From NCBI RefSeq assembly GCF_003575965.1, contig NZ_QWJJ01000005.1, positions 186,001 through 250,000 on the forward strand: 64,000 nt of DNA. The letters run 5' to 3'. The notes under the pieces were generated by a model. The model saw nothing but the letters and a program-made list of their open reading frames with translations, was not told the origin of the DNA and did no database searches. This DNA comes from Pseudooceanicola sediminis. GTDB taxonomy: Bacteria; Pseudomonadota; Alphaproteobacteria; Rhodobacterales; Rhodobacteraceae. A program made the translations under genes and the position numbers. Of this stretch, positions 55,051 to 63,724 are shown piece by piece. Every line of letters starts with the position of its first letter. The first letter of the stretch is position 1.

Positions 55051-55700
55051 TCACCCTTCCCTTCCCCCTCGTAGAAGAACCCGATCCGCAAACCGCAGAG
55101 AAAGGGCGCCTGCTGTTCGCTGGGCCCGTCGATTTCGTGAAAGGCGTCGTCGCGATGGACGGCCTGCCAGACGCCGATCGGATCGAGGTCTGCTTTGCCG
55201 GTCGTTCAAACGTCGGGAAATCCAGCCTGATCAATGCGCTGACTGGGCGCAAGGGGATCGCACGCGCTTCGAACACACCGGGACGGACGCAGGAAATAAA
55301 CTATTTCAGCCTGGGTGAAGAGCGTTTCCTCGTCGACCTGCCCGGCTATGGCTATGCGAACGCGCCCCTTGCCGTTGTGGAAAAATGGCAACGGCTGCTG
55401 AAGAGGTACTTGTCCGGTCGGCAAACCTTGCGACGGGCCTTTGTGCTGGTCGATTGCCGCCACGGCGTGAAACCTGTGGATGAAGAAATCATGGCATTGC
55501 TAGACAGTTCTGCCGTGACGTTTCAATGCGTCATGACCAAGGCTGACAAGGTGAAGGAATCAGATCGCGAGGCGATCCTGACGCAAGTTCGTGCAGCGCT
55601 GTCGAAGCATCCGGCTGCTTTTCCAGAGATCGTAATGACCTCGTCGGAAAAAGGCGACGGTATTGCGACCCTGCGCGCCATCATTGCGGGTCTTGTATAA
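55047..55700 (+). CDS. engB: Ribosome biogenesis GTPase EngB/YsxC
   Basis: 217 residues from a GTG overlapping the MOSC stop by four bases. The G1 motif is AGRSNVGKSSLINAL (Gly52-Ser59), with the switch segment NTPGRTQEINYF, G3 DLPGYGYA and G4 MTKADKVK. EngB binds GTP and supports 50S subunit assembly. It is the last gene of the yidC operon; no clear terminator lies in the 120 bp up to the convergent outer-membrane protein gene. Confidence 0.96.
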   Translation: MITLPFPLVEEPDPQTAEKGRLLFAGPVDFVKGVVAMDGLPDADRIEVCFAGRSNVGKSSLINALTGRKGIARASNTPGRTQEINYFSLGEERFLVDLPGYGYANAPLAVVEKWQRLLKRYLSGRQTLRRAFVLVDCRHGVKPVDEEIMALLDSSAVTFQCVMTKADKVKESDREAILTQVRAALSKHPAAFPEIVMTSSEKGDGIATLRAIIAGLV

Positions 55701-55820
55701 GAGGTCTTGTCTGAGATCAGCTGCGCCGGGCCATAGAAAGCCCATCGGAGTCGTATCACACCACTCTCCTACAGGCTCCTCGGGTCGAGCCACTCTACCT
55801 AATCAAAGTCGGAAAGCGTG

Positions 55821-56333
55821 TCAGAAGTGATAGCTGACGCGGGCCGTCAATGTATTTACGCCCAGACTGCCGGTGTTGGCAAAATCCGAAAAACCCTGGT
55901 GCATGAATTCCCCGCCGGCAGACAGCTTCGACGAGATAGCGTATTCCGCCCCAATCCCCACGACATAGCCGACCTCGCTGCCATAGCGCCCACGGGCCTG
56001 CACACCGCCTGCCACGGCGTAGTACATCGTCTTACCGCTTGCCCGCCCTGCCCGCAGCTTGGCGACGGTCATGTCATCGATGGGGCCGACCGGCGTGCCG
56101 ATGTCCGTTTCGATGTATTCAACTTCAGCACCCAGTACCGTTCGATCAATCTGGCGGTTGACGCCAAAATGCAAACTACGGCTGACGTCATTGCTATTGC
56201 CAAGTGTAAGACCAAGATCGCCACCGAGATACGCCCCCGTCCATGACGTCTGCTGAGCCAAAGCGCCACCAGAGCTGGCAAGAAATGCCAGAGGGGTCAA
56301 AACCGTGAGGAGGATGTGCGCTGTGCGTTTCAT
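55821..56333 (-). CDS. Outer-membrane beta-barrel protein (small, 8-stranded type)
   Basis: 170 residues. A signal peptide (ILLTVLTPLAFLASSGGALA) is followed by alternating amphipathic strands with WTGAYLGGDLGLTLG at the start and the aromatic C-terminus ARVSYHF, the recognition signal for BamA. It is related in layout to the larger OMP gene just upstream on the same strand, and both share AVAGGVQA and GLGAEY-type strands. Likely a porin-like or adhesion-type barrel of unknown role. Confidence 0.88.
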   Translation of the reverse strand: MKRTAHILLTVLTPLAFLASSGGALAQQTSWTGAYLGGDLGLTLGNSNDVSRSLHFGVNRQIDRTVLGAEVEYIETDIGTPVGPIDDMTVAKLRAGRASGKTMYYAVAGGVQARGRYGSEVGYVVGIGAEYAISSKLSAGGEFMHQGFSDFANTGSLGVNTLTARVSYHF

Positions 56334-56434
56334 AATTGATTAACGCAGGCACCTCACACAAAGTTCAACTCTTACGCGAAGTTTTACGTTTCCGGAGCGC
56401 GACAGGTCTTTGACGACCAGAAAGTCCGAAAACG

Positions 56435-56468
56435 AAACAGGCCCGAGCGATCACGCTCGGACCTGTTT
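56435..56468 (-). terminator. Rho-independent terminator of the 56.5-kb OMP gene
   Basis: On the minus strand AACAGGTCCGAGCG, TGAT, CGCTCGGGCCTGTT form a 14-bp stem with one G-T pair, followed by TTCGTTTT. It lies 36 bp after the OMP stop at 56504. Confidence 0.85.
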
Positions 56469-56503
56469 GCTTTCCTTGCGGAAAGATGTCTCAGATCGTC
56501 AGA

Positions 56504-57085
56504 TCAGAAGCGGTAGTTCACGCGGGCTGCAATCGAGTTGCCCGTGTAATCTTCGCCCGAGCCGTTCACGTCGGAAATGTCGTCGTAGAGGTATTCCGCG
56601 CCAACGCTGACGTTGTCGGTGACTTTGTATTCTGCGCCCAGACCAACGGTGTAACCCGTGTCGGTACCCATGTTCGTATCGGCTTGAACGCCGCCTGCAA
56701 CGCCGTAGATCAGCGTCGAGCCAGCGTCATAGCCAGCGCGCACTTTCAGACGGGTTGTGGAATCGGAATCAAGGCCGCCGGTCGAGTCGAAGTCGTGTTG
56801 CTGGTACTCGACTTCGCCACCCATGACGAACGAACCGAAGTCATAATCGTAGCCTGCGTGCAGGCCGTAGATCATGCCGTCGCTCGAATCGTCACCGGCT
56901 TCGAAATCGCCGTAGCCGAGGCTCAGACCGCCGTAGCCACCGGTCCAGTCGCCGCCGGTATAGACCGGTGCGGGTGCGGGTGCCATGACGACGGGTTCAG
57001 CGGGTGCTGGTGCATAGGATCCTGCGAATGCCGGACCTGCCACGACGACCGTGGCGACTGCTGCGATGACTTTATTGCGAAGCAT
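56504..57085 (-). CDS. Outer-membrane beta-barrel protein (OmpW/OmpA-like, abundant type)
   Basis: 193 residues. Signal peptide MLRNKVIAAVATVVVAGPA, then a Pro/Ala linker (PAPAEPVVMAPAPAPVYTG), then an eight-stranded barrel with GGYGGLSLGYGDFEA, GGVQADTNMGTDTGYTVGL and the C-terminal SIAARVNYRF ending in Phe. The strong ribosome site CAGGAG, long leader and a strong terminator at 56435-56468 suggest high expression. The ATG at 57085 opens the signal peptide; a longer frame upstream is not used. Confidence 0.92.
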   Translation of the reverse strand: MLRNKVIAAVATVVVAGPAFAGSYAPAPAEPVVMAPAPAPVYTGGDWTGGYGGLSLGYGDFEAGDDSSDGMIYGLHAGYDYDFGSFVMGGEVEYQQHDFDSTGGLDSDSTTRLKVRAGYDAGSTLIYGVAGGVQADTNMGTDTGYTVGLGAEYKVTDNVSVGAEYLYDDISDVNGSGEDYTGNSIAARVNYRF

Positions 57086-57435
57086 TGTTGTCTCCTGAAT
57101 TTTCCATTGGGGCTGGCGCCCCAGCCGCGGGCCTGTCCCCGAAGCACTTCCAACGCGTGTTGTTCCGCGTTCGAGGCATAAACCACCCAGATTGCGGCGA
57201 AGTTCCATAGGCAACCTATCGGTCGCCACTGCATAGGCCACTTTGCGCTGAACGCCGCATCGGAACACGGCGGTCATTCGCCGGAATTTGAAACAATCAT
57301 CCCAGAGCGGTTGAGGCCCCTTGAAATACAAAAACCGCCGTTACCAGTAATGGCGGCACAATCGCGTCAGCAGCCGGCGGGCTTGGCATAGCGCGCCCTT
57401 GCGCGTATCAAGCGGATGCAACGAGGACACGATAG
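57086..57435. other. Divergent region between OMP gene and argB
   Basis: 350 bp. The OMP leader occupies the left part and contains GGCTGGCGCCCCAGCC near 57110. At 57326-57356 a leftward terminator stands with no minus-strand gene to its right (see findings). The argB ribosome site is near 57424. I see no strong promoter on either strand. Confidence 0.55.
57326..57356 (-). terminator. Orphan leftward Rho-independent terminator
   Basis: On the minus strand CCGCCATTAC, TG, GTAACGGCGG form a 10-bp stem (one A-C mismatch), followed by TTTTTGTATTT. The structure is textbook, but the only DNA upstream on this strand is the space before argB, which is transcribed the other way. It could end a small RNA or an argB antisense transcript, or act as an attenuator in a long OMP leader. 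Confidence 0.75.
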
Positions 57436-58302
57436 ATGAAGAAGCAGACAGCCATGAACCGAGACTGGATCGCGACCGCCCGTACATTGTCGGAGGCTTT
57501 GCCCTATTTGCAGCGCTACGAGGGTGCCATCGTCGTGGTGAAGTTTGGCGGCAATGCTATGGGCGACGACGAGGCGATGTCGACCTTTGCGCGTGACTGC
57601 GTGCTGATGCGGCAGGTCGGGGTGAACCCGGTTATCGTGCATGGCGGCGGGCCGATGATCAACGAGATGCTGGAGAAGCTGGCGGTCAAGAGCGAGTTCG
57701 TGCGTGGCAAGCGTGTCACCGACGCCGCAACAATGCAGGTGGTCGAGATGGTCCTGTCTGGCCAGGTAAACAAGCGGATCGTTCAGGCGCTGAATGAACA
57801 GGGCGGCAAGGGCGTGGGGTTATCTGGCAAGGATGCCAACATGATGATCTGCACCCAGACCGACCCCGAGCTGGGTTTGGTGGGGACACCTGACGAAATC
57901 GACACGACGATCCTGCATTCGATGTTCCGCAGCGATATTATTCCCGTCATCGCGCCCATTGGCATGGGCCGCAACGGCGAGACGTTCAACATCAACGGCG
58001 ATACGGCCGCGGGGGCTATCGCCGCAGCGCTGAAAGCGGATCGCCTGTTGCTTTTGACAGACGTTGCAGGCGTGAAAAACAAGGAAGGTGAAGTCGTCAC
58101 CGCCCTGAGTGCACAGCAGATCCGCGACATGACCGAAGATGGCACCATCGCCGGCGGCATGATCCCCAAGACAGAAACGGCCCTGGCGGCGATCGAGGGT
58201 GGCGTGCGCGCGGTCGTGATCCTGGACGGACGTGCCCCAAATGCCGTGCTGCTTGAACTGTTCACGGAGCATGGTGCAGGCTCGATGATCCGCGCGGTCT
58301 GA
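57436..58302 (+). CDS. argB: Acetylglutamate kinase
   Basis: 288 residues. Amino acid kinase fold: [20 protein letters not shown] with the catalytic Lys, [31 protein letters not shown] and [18 protein letters not shown]. It phosphorylates N-acetylglutamate in arginine synthesis. The N-terminal region lacks the long extension of arginine-sensitive hexameric forms beyond about 20 residues, so feedback control is uncertain. A 32-bp palindrome follows the stop. Confidence 0.97.
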   Translation: MKKQTAMNRDWIATARTLSEALPYLQRYEGAIVVVKFGGNAMGDDEAMSTFARDCVLMRQVGVNPVIVHGGGPMINEMLEKLAVKSEFVRGKRVTDAATMQVVEMVLSGQVNKRIVQALNEQGGKGVGLSGKDANMMICTQTDPELGLVGTPDEIDTTILHSMFRSDIIPVIAPIGMGRNGETFNINGDTAAGAIAAALKADRLLLLTDVAGVKNKEGEVVTALSAQQIRDMTEDGTIAGGMIPKTETALAAIEGGVRAVVILDGRAPNAVLLELFTEHGAGSMIRAV

Positions 58303-58317
58303 CCGCCGCGATGACGA

Positions 58318-58349
58318 GGCACGCTCAGGCCACGTGGCCTGAGCGTGCC
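58318..58349. repeat. 32-bp perfect palindrome after argB
   Basis: Arm GGCACGCTCAGGCCAC and its exact reverse complement, with no loop, 15 bp after argB and 29 bp before sixA. There is no T-tract in either direction. It may form a transcript-stabilising hairpin or a factor-dependent stop. Confidence 0.9.
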
Positions 58350-58378
58350 ATATGACGACCGAATTAGGGCGGCAATGT

Positions 58379-58873
58379 ATGACGAAGCGCTTGATTCTGA
58401 TGCGGCATGCCAAATCAAGCTGGGCCCTGTCTGGCCAGCCCGATCACGATCGTCCGTTGAATGAACGTGGGGCAAAGTCGGCGGCGGCGCTTGGCAGTTG
58501 GCTTCATACCCGCGGATATGAGGCCGATGAGGCGCTCGTCTCGACCGCACGTCGGACGCGAGAGACATTTTCTGCATTGAAATCAGCCGCAAACCCCCAG
58601 TTCACCGCGACCCTCTACAATGCAGGCCCTGCGGCGATCATGGCCGCACTGCGACAGGCCAGCGGCGCCTGCGTGCTGCTGATCGCGCATAACCCCGGCA
58701 TGTGCGACTTTGCGAACCGACTGATCACCAGCCGCCCCGCGCATCCCCGATTTGAGGATTTCCCGACGGGCGCGACCTTGGTGGCCGACTGCCCCGTTCC
58801 AGATTGGTCAGTGCTTGCATTCAATCAGGCGATCACGGTGGATTTCATCGTGCCACGTGACTTGATCGACTGA
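58379..58873 (+). CDS. SixA-type phosphohistidine phosphatase
   Basis: 164 residues. Histidine phosphatase superfamily: the RH motif is LILMRHAKSSW (Arg9, His10), with a second His in LLIAHNPGMCDFANRL and conserved RPLNERGAKSAAALG. SixA removes phosphate from HPt or phosphotransfer His residues; homologues may act on small molecules. Start at 58379 is preferred over an ATG 27 bases upstream because AGGGCGG precedes it. A bidirectional terminator separates it from the bzt operon. Confidence 0.9.
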   Translation: MTKRLILMRHAKSSWALSGQPDHDRPLNERGAKSAAALGSWLHTRGYEADEALVSTARRTRETFSALKSAANPQFTATLYNAGPAAIMAALRQASGACVLLIAHNPGMCDFANRLITSRPAHPRFEDFPTGATLVADCPVPDWSVLAFNQAITVDFIVPRDLID

Positions 58874-58906
58874 CGCAAAGTCATTGGGTTTTGCCGGAAA
58901 GCAAAG

Positions 58907-58930
58907 CCCGCCCGGATCGCTCCGGGCGGG
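58907..58930 (-). terminator. Terminator between convergent sixA and bztD
   Basis: Perfect 10-bp stem CCCGCCCGGA / TCCGGGCGGG with a 4-nt loop. On the minus strand it is followed by CTTTGCTTT, and it lies 31 bp after the bztD stop; it can also serve sixA on the plus strand. Confidence 0.75.
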
Positions 58931-58960
58931 ATCGCCAAATCACAGTCGATTCGTCGCTGA

Positions 58961-59758
58961 TCAGTGACCGAGAATCTGGCTGAGGAACAGCTTGGTGCGT
59001 TCCGACCGGGGATTGTTGAAAAACTCCTCCGGCTCGTTCTGCTCCACGATCTGCCCCTGGTCCATGAAGATGACACGGTTGGCGACCTGACGGGCAAAGC
59101 CCATCTCGTGTGTCACGCAAATCATCGTCATGCCCTCTTGCGCCAACTCGATCATGGTATCGAGGACTTCCTTGATCATCTCCGGGTCGAGCGCAGATGT
59201 CGGTTCGTCGAACAACATGATCCGCGGTTTCATGCAGAGGGAACGGGCAATCGCCACCCGCTGTTGCTGACCACCCGACAACTGGCCGGGGTACTTGTTG
59301 GCCTGATCCGGGATCTTCACCTTTTCCAGGAAGTGCATCGCGGTCTCGACCGCTTCCTTCTTGGGGGTCTTGCGAACCCAAATCGGAGCGAGTGTGCAGT
59401 TTTCCAGGATCGTCAGATGCGGGAAAAGGTTGAAGTGCTGAAAGCACATGCCGACCTCTGACCGGATCTTGTCGATGTTCTTGAGGTCGCTGGTCAGTTC
59501 GGTGCCGTCGACGATAATCTTGCCGGACTGATGTTCCTCAAGTCTGTTGATACAGCGGATCATCGTGGATTTTCCCGACCCGGACGGGCCTGCGATGACA
59601 ATGCGCTCTCCCCGGTGAACCGTCAGGTCAATGTCACGCAGCACATGGAACGACCCGTACCATTTGTTCATGTTGCTGATTTCGATCGCGACTTCGTCCG
59701 ACACTTTCAGTGCGGCAGGGTCAATTGCGGGCGTCGTGTCAAAAGCGGTGTCAGTCAT
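58961..59758 (-). CDS. bztD: Glutamate/glutamine/aspartate/asparagine ABC transporter, ATP-binding protein
   Basis: 265 residues. Walker [20 protein letters not shown]-loop [14 protein letters not shown], signature [17 protein letters not shown], Walker [17 protein letters not shown], and a typical polar amino acid transporter C-terminus. It powers the BztBC permease. It is the last gene of bztABCD (AapJQMP elsewhere), 12 bp after bztC. The N-terminal 25 residues are a variable lead. A strong terminator follows. Confidence 0.95.
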   Translation of the reverse strand: MTDTAFDTTPAIDPAALKVSDEVAIEISNMNKWYGSFHVLRDIDLTVHRGERIVIAGPSGSGKSTMIRCINRLEEHQSGKIIVDGTELTSDLKNIDKIRSEVGMCFQHFNLFPHLTILENCTLAPIWVRKTPKKEAVETAMHFLEKVKIPDQANKYPGQLSGGQQQRVAIARSLCMKPRIMLFDEPTSALDPEMIKEVLDTMIELAQEGMTMICVTHEMGFARQVANRVIFMDQGQIVEQNEPEEFFNNPRSERTKLFLSQILGH

Positions 59759-59770
59759 GATGGATACCTC

Positions 59771-61087
59771 TTAGCGATGCCCGGTCTGAAGCTTGCGCTC
59801 CAGATACATCGAGTAGCGGGACATGGAGAAACAGAAGATGAAGAAGATGGCGCCGATGAAGATGAACAGCTCCCAGTAGATGCCGTTCCAGCTGGCATCG
59901 GCACGGATCGCGTTGGCCAGCCCCAGCGGATCGAACATCGAGATGATCGAAACCAGGGTGGTATCCTTGAACACACCGATGAACGTCGAAACGATACCCG
60001 GGATCGAGATTTTCAAGGCCTGGGGCATGATGATCAGCCGCTGCGCCTGCCAGTAATCAAGGCCGAGTGAATCGGCGCCTTCGTATTGGCCCTTGCCGAG
60101 GGCGGCGAGCCCCCCACGCACCACTTCTGCCATGTAGGCCGAAGCGAAAAGCGTGGTCATGATCATGACCCGCAGAATGATGTCGAAGTTCGTGCCCGGC
60201 GGCAGGAAGATGTTCAGCAGGGTCGAGGCGACAAACAGCAGGGTGATCAGAGGGACCCCGCGAATGAATTCGATGAACCCGACGCAGAGTGCCTTGACCA
60301 GCGGCAGGTGAGAACGCCGCCCGAGTGCAAGAAGGATACCGATGGGCAGCGAAAACATGATCGCCGTAACGCCGATGGTAATCGACAGCAAAAAGCCACC
60401 GAATTCGCGGCTTTGAACCGATGCGATGGCCAAGGGCGCAATTGCCGACAAGCCAAGCACGACATAGCCCGCCAGAGTGGTCCACCAGATGACAGAGGCG
60501 ACCACCGCCACAAACAACGACACGCCGGCGTTCACCACCTTGGAAACGAGGCTGAAAACCACGTATCCGACCACGAACCCCAGAAGGGCGGTGATGGGGT
60601 TCCAAATCGTGCCGCCCCAGAGCAGCCATGCCCCGAGGAACGGAAAGACAGCGGTAAAGCCCAGCATCCTTGTCGGGGTCCGGTCCGCGAACAAGATCGG
60701 TGCCAAAGCAACGAACAGCAGTACAAGAACCAGAACTGGCCTCCAGTAAAGCTCGGCCGGGTAGAAACCGAACATCAACTGCGGCCAGCGTTCACGGATG
60801 ACGCCCCAGCAGGCTCCACCCTGCTCATTTCCGACCGCAGCCATCATTTCGCGGCAATCGTTCAGCGAGGTCGCATTCCAGGTGCCGGAAATGAACCAAG
60901 GAAGAAGATGCGCGATCAGGTTGATCACGAATAGCAGTGCGACAATCGTGATGATGGTGTTCAGCCAACCGGAGAACAGATTCGTGCGCGCCCAGCCGAC
61001 CGGGCCAACGGTCGAAAGCGGCGGCTCCTGCTGCGGCAGCATTGTGTCGCGAACGAAAAGAACGGTCTCTGCGTGTGTGTCAGCCAT
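59771..61087 (-). CDS. bztC: Glutamate/glutamine/aspartate/asparagine ABC transporter, permease
   Basis: 438 residues. A long N-terminal membrane part with several helices precedes the standard HisM-like permease core. The EAA-type cytoplasmic loop is ADSLGLDYWQAQRLIIMPQA and the core begins FLLSITIGVTAIMFSLPIGI. Together with BztB it forms the membrane channel for acidic amino acids and their amides. One base separates its start from the bztB stop, and bztD starts 12 bp on. Confidence 0.94.
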   Translation of the reverse strand: MADTHAETVLFVRDTMLPQQEPPLSTVGPVGWARTNLFSGWLNTIITIVALLFVINLIAHLLPWFISGTWNATSLNDCREMMAAVGNEQGGACWGVIRERWPQLMFGFYPAELYWRPVLVLVLLFVALAPILFADRTPTRMLGFTAVFPFLGAWLLWGGTIWNPITALLGFVVGYVVFSLVSKVVNAGVSLFVAVVASVIWWTTLAGYVVLGLSAIAPLAIASVQSREFGGFLLSITIGVTAIMFSLPIGILLALGRRSHLPLVKALCVGFIEFIRGVPLITLLFVASTLLNIFLPPGTNFDIILRVMIMTTLFASAYMAEVVRGGLAALGKGQYEGADSLGLDYWQAQRLIIMPQALKISIPGIVSTFIGVFKDTTLVSIISMFDPLGLANAIRADASWNGIYWELFIFIGAIFFIFCFSMSRYSMYLERKLQTGHR

Positions 61088-61088
61088 C

Positions 61089-62345
61089 TTAACGCTCCAC
61101 CAGTTTGACGCGGTTGTTGTACCAGTTCATCACACCGGAAATGATCAGGCTGATCGCGAGATAGACGAGCATCCCCAGCAGGACAGTCTCGAGCTCCCGG
61201 CCGGTCTGGTTCAGGGTGATGCCCATCAAGGTGCCCGTGATATCCATGTACCCCACGGCAATCGCCAGCGAGGAGTTCTTGGTCAGGTTGAGGTACTGAG
61301 AGATCAGCGGCGGGATGATGACCCGCATCGCCTGCGGCAAGACCACCAGCGACATGATGCGATTGTTTCTGAGGCCCAAGGCAGCCGCGGCCTCGGTCTG
61401 GCCACTGGAAATGGCAAGAATACCCGCACGCACGATCTCTGCTATGAAAGCTGCGGTATAGAGCGACAATGCCAGCCAAAGCGCGATCAGCGAGTTGCGC
61501 ATGTAGGTCCCGCCGGCAAAGTTGAAGCCCTTCAACTCGGGGTAACCAAGGTGAAAGCCCAGAATTGCCAGCAACACGACTGTCGGCAGCACGATCACGG
61601 CAAGGCGCGTGTGCCATGTACGGGGCCGCAGGCCGGTTGCTTCCTGCTTGGCGTCAGCCCGGCGGGCAATACCGCGGGCGACGAAAATCGACGCCCCCAG
61701 CACGATCAGGATCGCGATGAGGTTGATGCTGACGTCAAACGCCGCACCGACATGGAAATCGCCCAGAGAGCGGGAAAACAGCGGTTCGGGAATGTAGACG
61801 CCGCGGTTGGTGATGGCCACGGAATCGAAGAGCTTCATCGTGGCGTCGGGATCGTCGCCGCGAAAGGCGCTTGGCGGGGGCATCGCCTCGATCAGGATGG
61901 CCATGCAGAGAACGATCCACATCAGCACGGGCACATTGCGGAACATCTCGACGTAGACCGTCATCAGGCGCGCGACCAACCAGTTGCCCGATAGGCGCAG
62001 CACACCGACGATGACGCCGATGACCGTTGCCGTCGCGCAGCCCATGGCCGCAACCAGCAAAGTGTTCAGCAGGCCGACGAAAGCGGCGCGCAGATGGGTG
62101 GATTGAGACGAATAATCGATCAGGCGCTGGTTGATGTCGTAGCCGGCAGATTCGCCGAGAAAGCTGAACGACGGTTCCTTGCCCAGATCATTCAGGTTCT
62201 GCGCCGTGTTCATCGTCAGCCAGCCAAAAAGCAGCAACACCGCGACAAGCGCCAGAATCTGGAAAGTGATTGAGCGATACCGGGTGTCGTACACAAGCAT
62301 GGATAGCTTGAACGACTCCGCCGGCGGGTCGGTGAGAGTTGTCAT
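61089..62345 (-). CDS. bztB: Glutamate/glutamine/aspartate/asparagine ABC transporter, permease
   Basis: 418 residues. As in bztC, a long N-terminal membrane part precedes the permease core; the coupling loop is AAAALGLRNNRIMSLVVLPQ followed by AMRVIIPPLISQYLNLTKNS. A middle segment (about 110-250) with PSAFRGDDPDATMKLF is outside the usual fold and is a feature of BztB/AapQ proteins. The start is 128 bp from bztA, with an intervening hairpin. Confidence 0.94.
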   Translation of the reverse strand: MTTLTDPPAESFKLSMLVYDTRYRSITFQILALVAVLLLFGWLTMNTAQNLNDLGKEPSFSFLGESAGYDINQRLIDYSSQSTHLRAAFVGLLNTLLVAAMGCATATVIGVIVGVLRLSGNWLVARLMTVYVEMFRNVPVLMWIVLCMAILIEAMPPPSAFRGDDPDATMKLFDSVAITNRGVYIPEPLFSRSLGDFHVGAAFDVSINLIAILIVLGASIFVARGIARRADAKQEATGLRPRTWHTRLAVIVLPTVVLLAILGFHLGYPELKGFNFAGGTYMRNSLIALWLALSLYTAAFIAEIVRAGILAISSGQTEAAAALGLRNNRIMSLVVLPQAMRVIIPPLISQYLNLTKNSSLAIAVGYMDITGTLMGITLNQTGRELETVLLGMLVYLAISLIISGVMNWYNNRVKLVER

Positions 62346-62434
62346 GGTCAGATGTTCCCCGTGATCCGGCCCGTTTTTGTAGTGCGTCTTCGCGCGTGGG
62401 GCCGGTCATTGATGCACCCCGAGGGGCAGATGGT

Positions 62435-62464
62435 AGAAGGGCGCGGTGTTATCCGCGCCCTTCT
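62435..62464 (-). terminator. Hairpin between bztA and bztB, probable attenuator
   Basis: Perfect 12-bp stem AGAAGGGCGCGG / CCGCGCCCTTCT with a 6-nt loop, 10 bp after the bztA stop. There is no T-run. Such intercistronic hairpins often reduce downstream transcription, so the periplasmic binding protein is made in excess over the permease. Confidence 0.65.
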
Positions 62465-62473
62465 CCGTCGTTC

Positions 62474-63493
62474 TTAGCGGAACGGCGGCGAGTAGATCAG
62501 GCCGCCTTCGGTCCACTGTGCGTTCAAACCACGCGCCAGACCGATCGGGGTGTTCTCGCCGATGTTCTTTTCAAACAGTTCGCCGTAGTTGCCACCGGCC
62601 AGGATCGCGTTCTTGGCCCAGTCATCGCTGAGACCGAACATCGCGCCCAGGCTGCCTTCGGTGCCGAGCAGACGATTGATTTCCGGGTTGTTGCCAGCTT
62701 CGGCACCCATGTCGGACGCGTTTGCCGAGGTGACGCCCAGCTCTTCTGCCGAGATCAGTGCGTTCAGCGTCCACATCGTGATGTCTGCCCATTCGTCATC
62801 GCCGTGACGGACAAGGGGACCAAGCGGCTCTTTCGAGATGATTTCCGGCAGCAGTACGTAATCGCCGGGGTTCTCGAATGTGGCGCGGGTTGCGGCCAGG
62901 CCCGAAGCATCGGTGGTGTAGACGTCACAGGCGCCAGCAAGGAATTGCTGCTGCGCCTCTGCGTTGGTTTCGATCGGCACCGGCTCGTAGTTCATGTTGT
63001 TCTTGCGGAAGTAGTCAGCAAGGTTGAGCTCGGTCGTGGTGCCGGTCTGGATGCAGACGGTTGCGCCATCGAGTTCCTTGGCCGAGCTGACGCCCAGTGC
63101 CTTGGGAATCATGAAGCCCTGGCCATCGTAGTAGTTGACGCCCACGAAGGTGAACTTCAGGTCGACATCGCGCGAGAAGGTCCAGGTCGTGTTACGGGCC
63201 AGCAGATCGACTTCGCCAGATGCGAGCGCCGTGAAGCGGGTCTTGCCGGTTGTCGGAACAAACTCGACTGCTTTGGGATCACCCAGAACGGCCGCTGCGA
63301 CGGCACGGCAAACGCCGACGTCAAAGCCAGTCCATTCGCCGTTCGCATCGGGGGCTGCAAACCCCACGAGGCCGGTGGTGACGCCGCAGTTCAGTTTGCC
63401 GCGTGCTTTGACGTCATCCAGAGTGGCAGCGCCGGCTACGCCGGCGGCCAGACCAGCAACGGTCAACGCGCCAAGAAATACGGTTTTCTTCAT
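62474..63493 (-). CDS. bztA: Glutamate/glutamine/aspartate/asparagine-binding periplasmic protein
   Basis: 339 residues. Signal peptide MKKTVFLGALTVAGLAAGVA then a family 3 solute-binding protein: LNCGVTTGLVGFAAPDANGE and WTGFDVGVCRAVAAAVLGDP, RFTALASGEVDLLARNTTWT, and VCIQTGTTTELNLADYF. It captures acidic amino acids and their amides in the periplasm for BztBCD. The ribosome site AGGAAGAGG is strong. The C-terminus ends in YSPPFR. Confidence 0.96.
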   Translation of the reverse strand: MKKTVFLGALTVAGLAAGVAGAATLDDVKARGKLNCGVTTGLVGFAAPDANGEWTGFDVGVCRAVAAAVLGDPKAVEFVPTTGKTRFTALASGEVDLLARNTTWTFSRDVDLKFTFVGVNYYDGQGFMIPKALGVSSAKELDGATVCIQTGTTTELNLADYFRKNNMNYEPVPIETNAEAQQQFLAGACDVYTTDASGLAATRATFENPGDYVLLPEIISKEPLGPLVRHGDDEWADITMWTLNALISAEELGVTSANASDMGAEAGNNPEINRLLGTEGSLGAMFGLSDDWAKNAILAGGNYGELFEKNIGENTPIGLARGLNAQWTEGGLIYSPPFR

Positions 63494-63724
63494 GTTTACC
63501 TCTTCCTGATTATCCGCCTTTTGAAGTTTGGCGGTTTACGACCCGAAGGGGGCCGTGAGCGAAAGTCGTTAAGGGTGCTCCCCCCAACAGTGCCTAAAGT
63601 GTGTGCTTATTCATCGCATGTGGTCAAGGGCGACATAACGAAAAGTAAACGATCACCGATGCAGATGCCCACGGATGGCGACGATAATGGCAAACCTGTA
63701 GTTGCCTTAAACGTCGTGAAGCGT

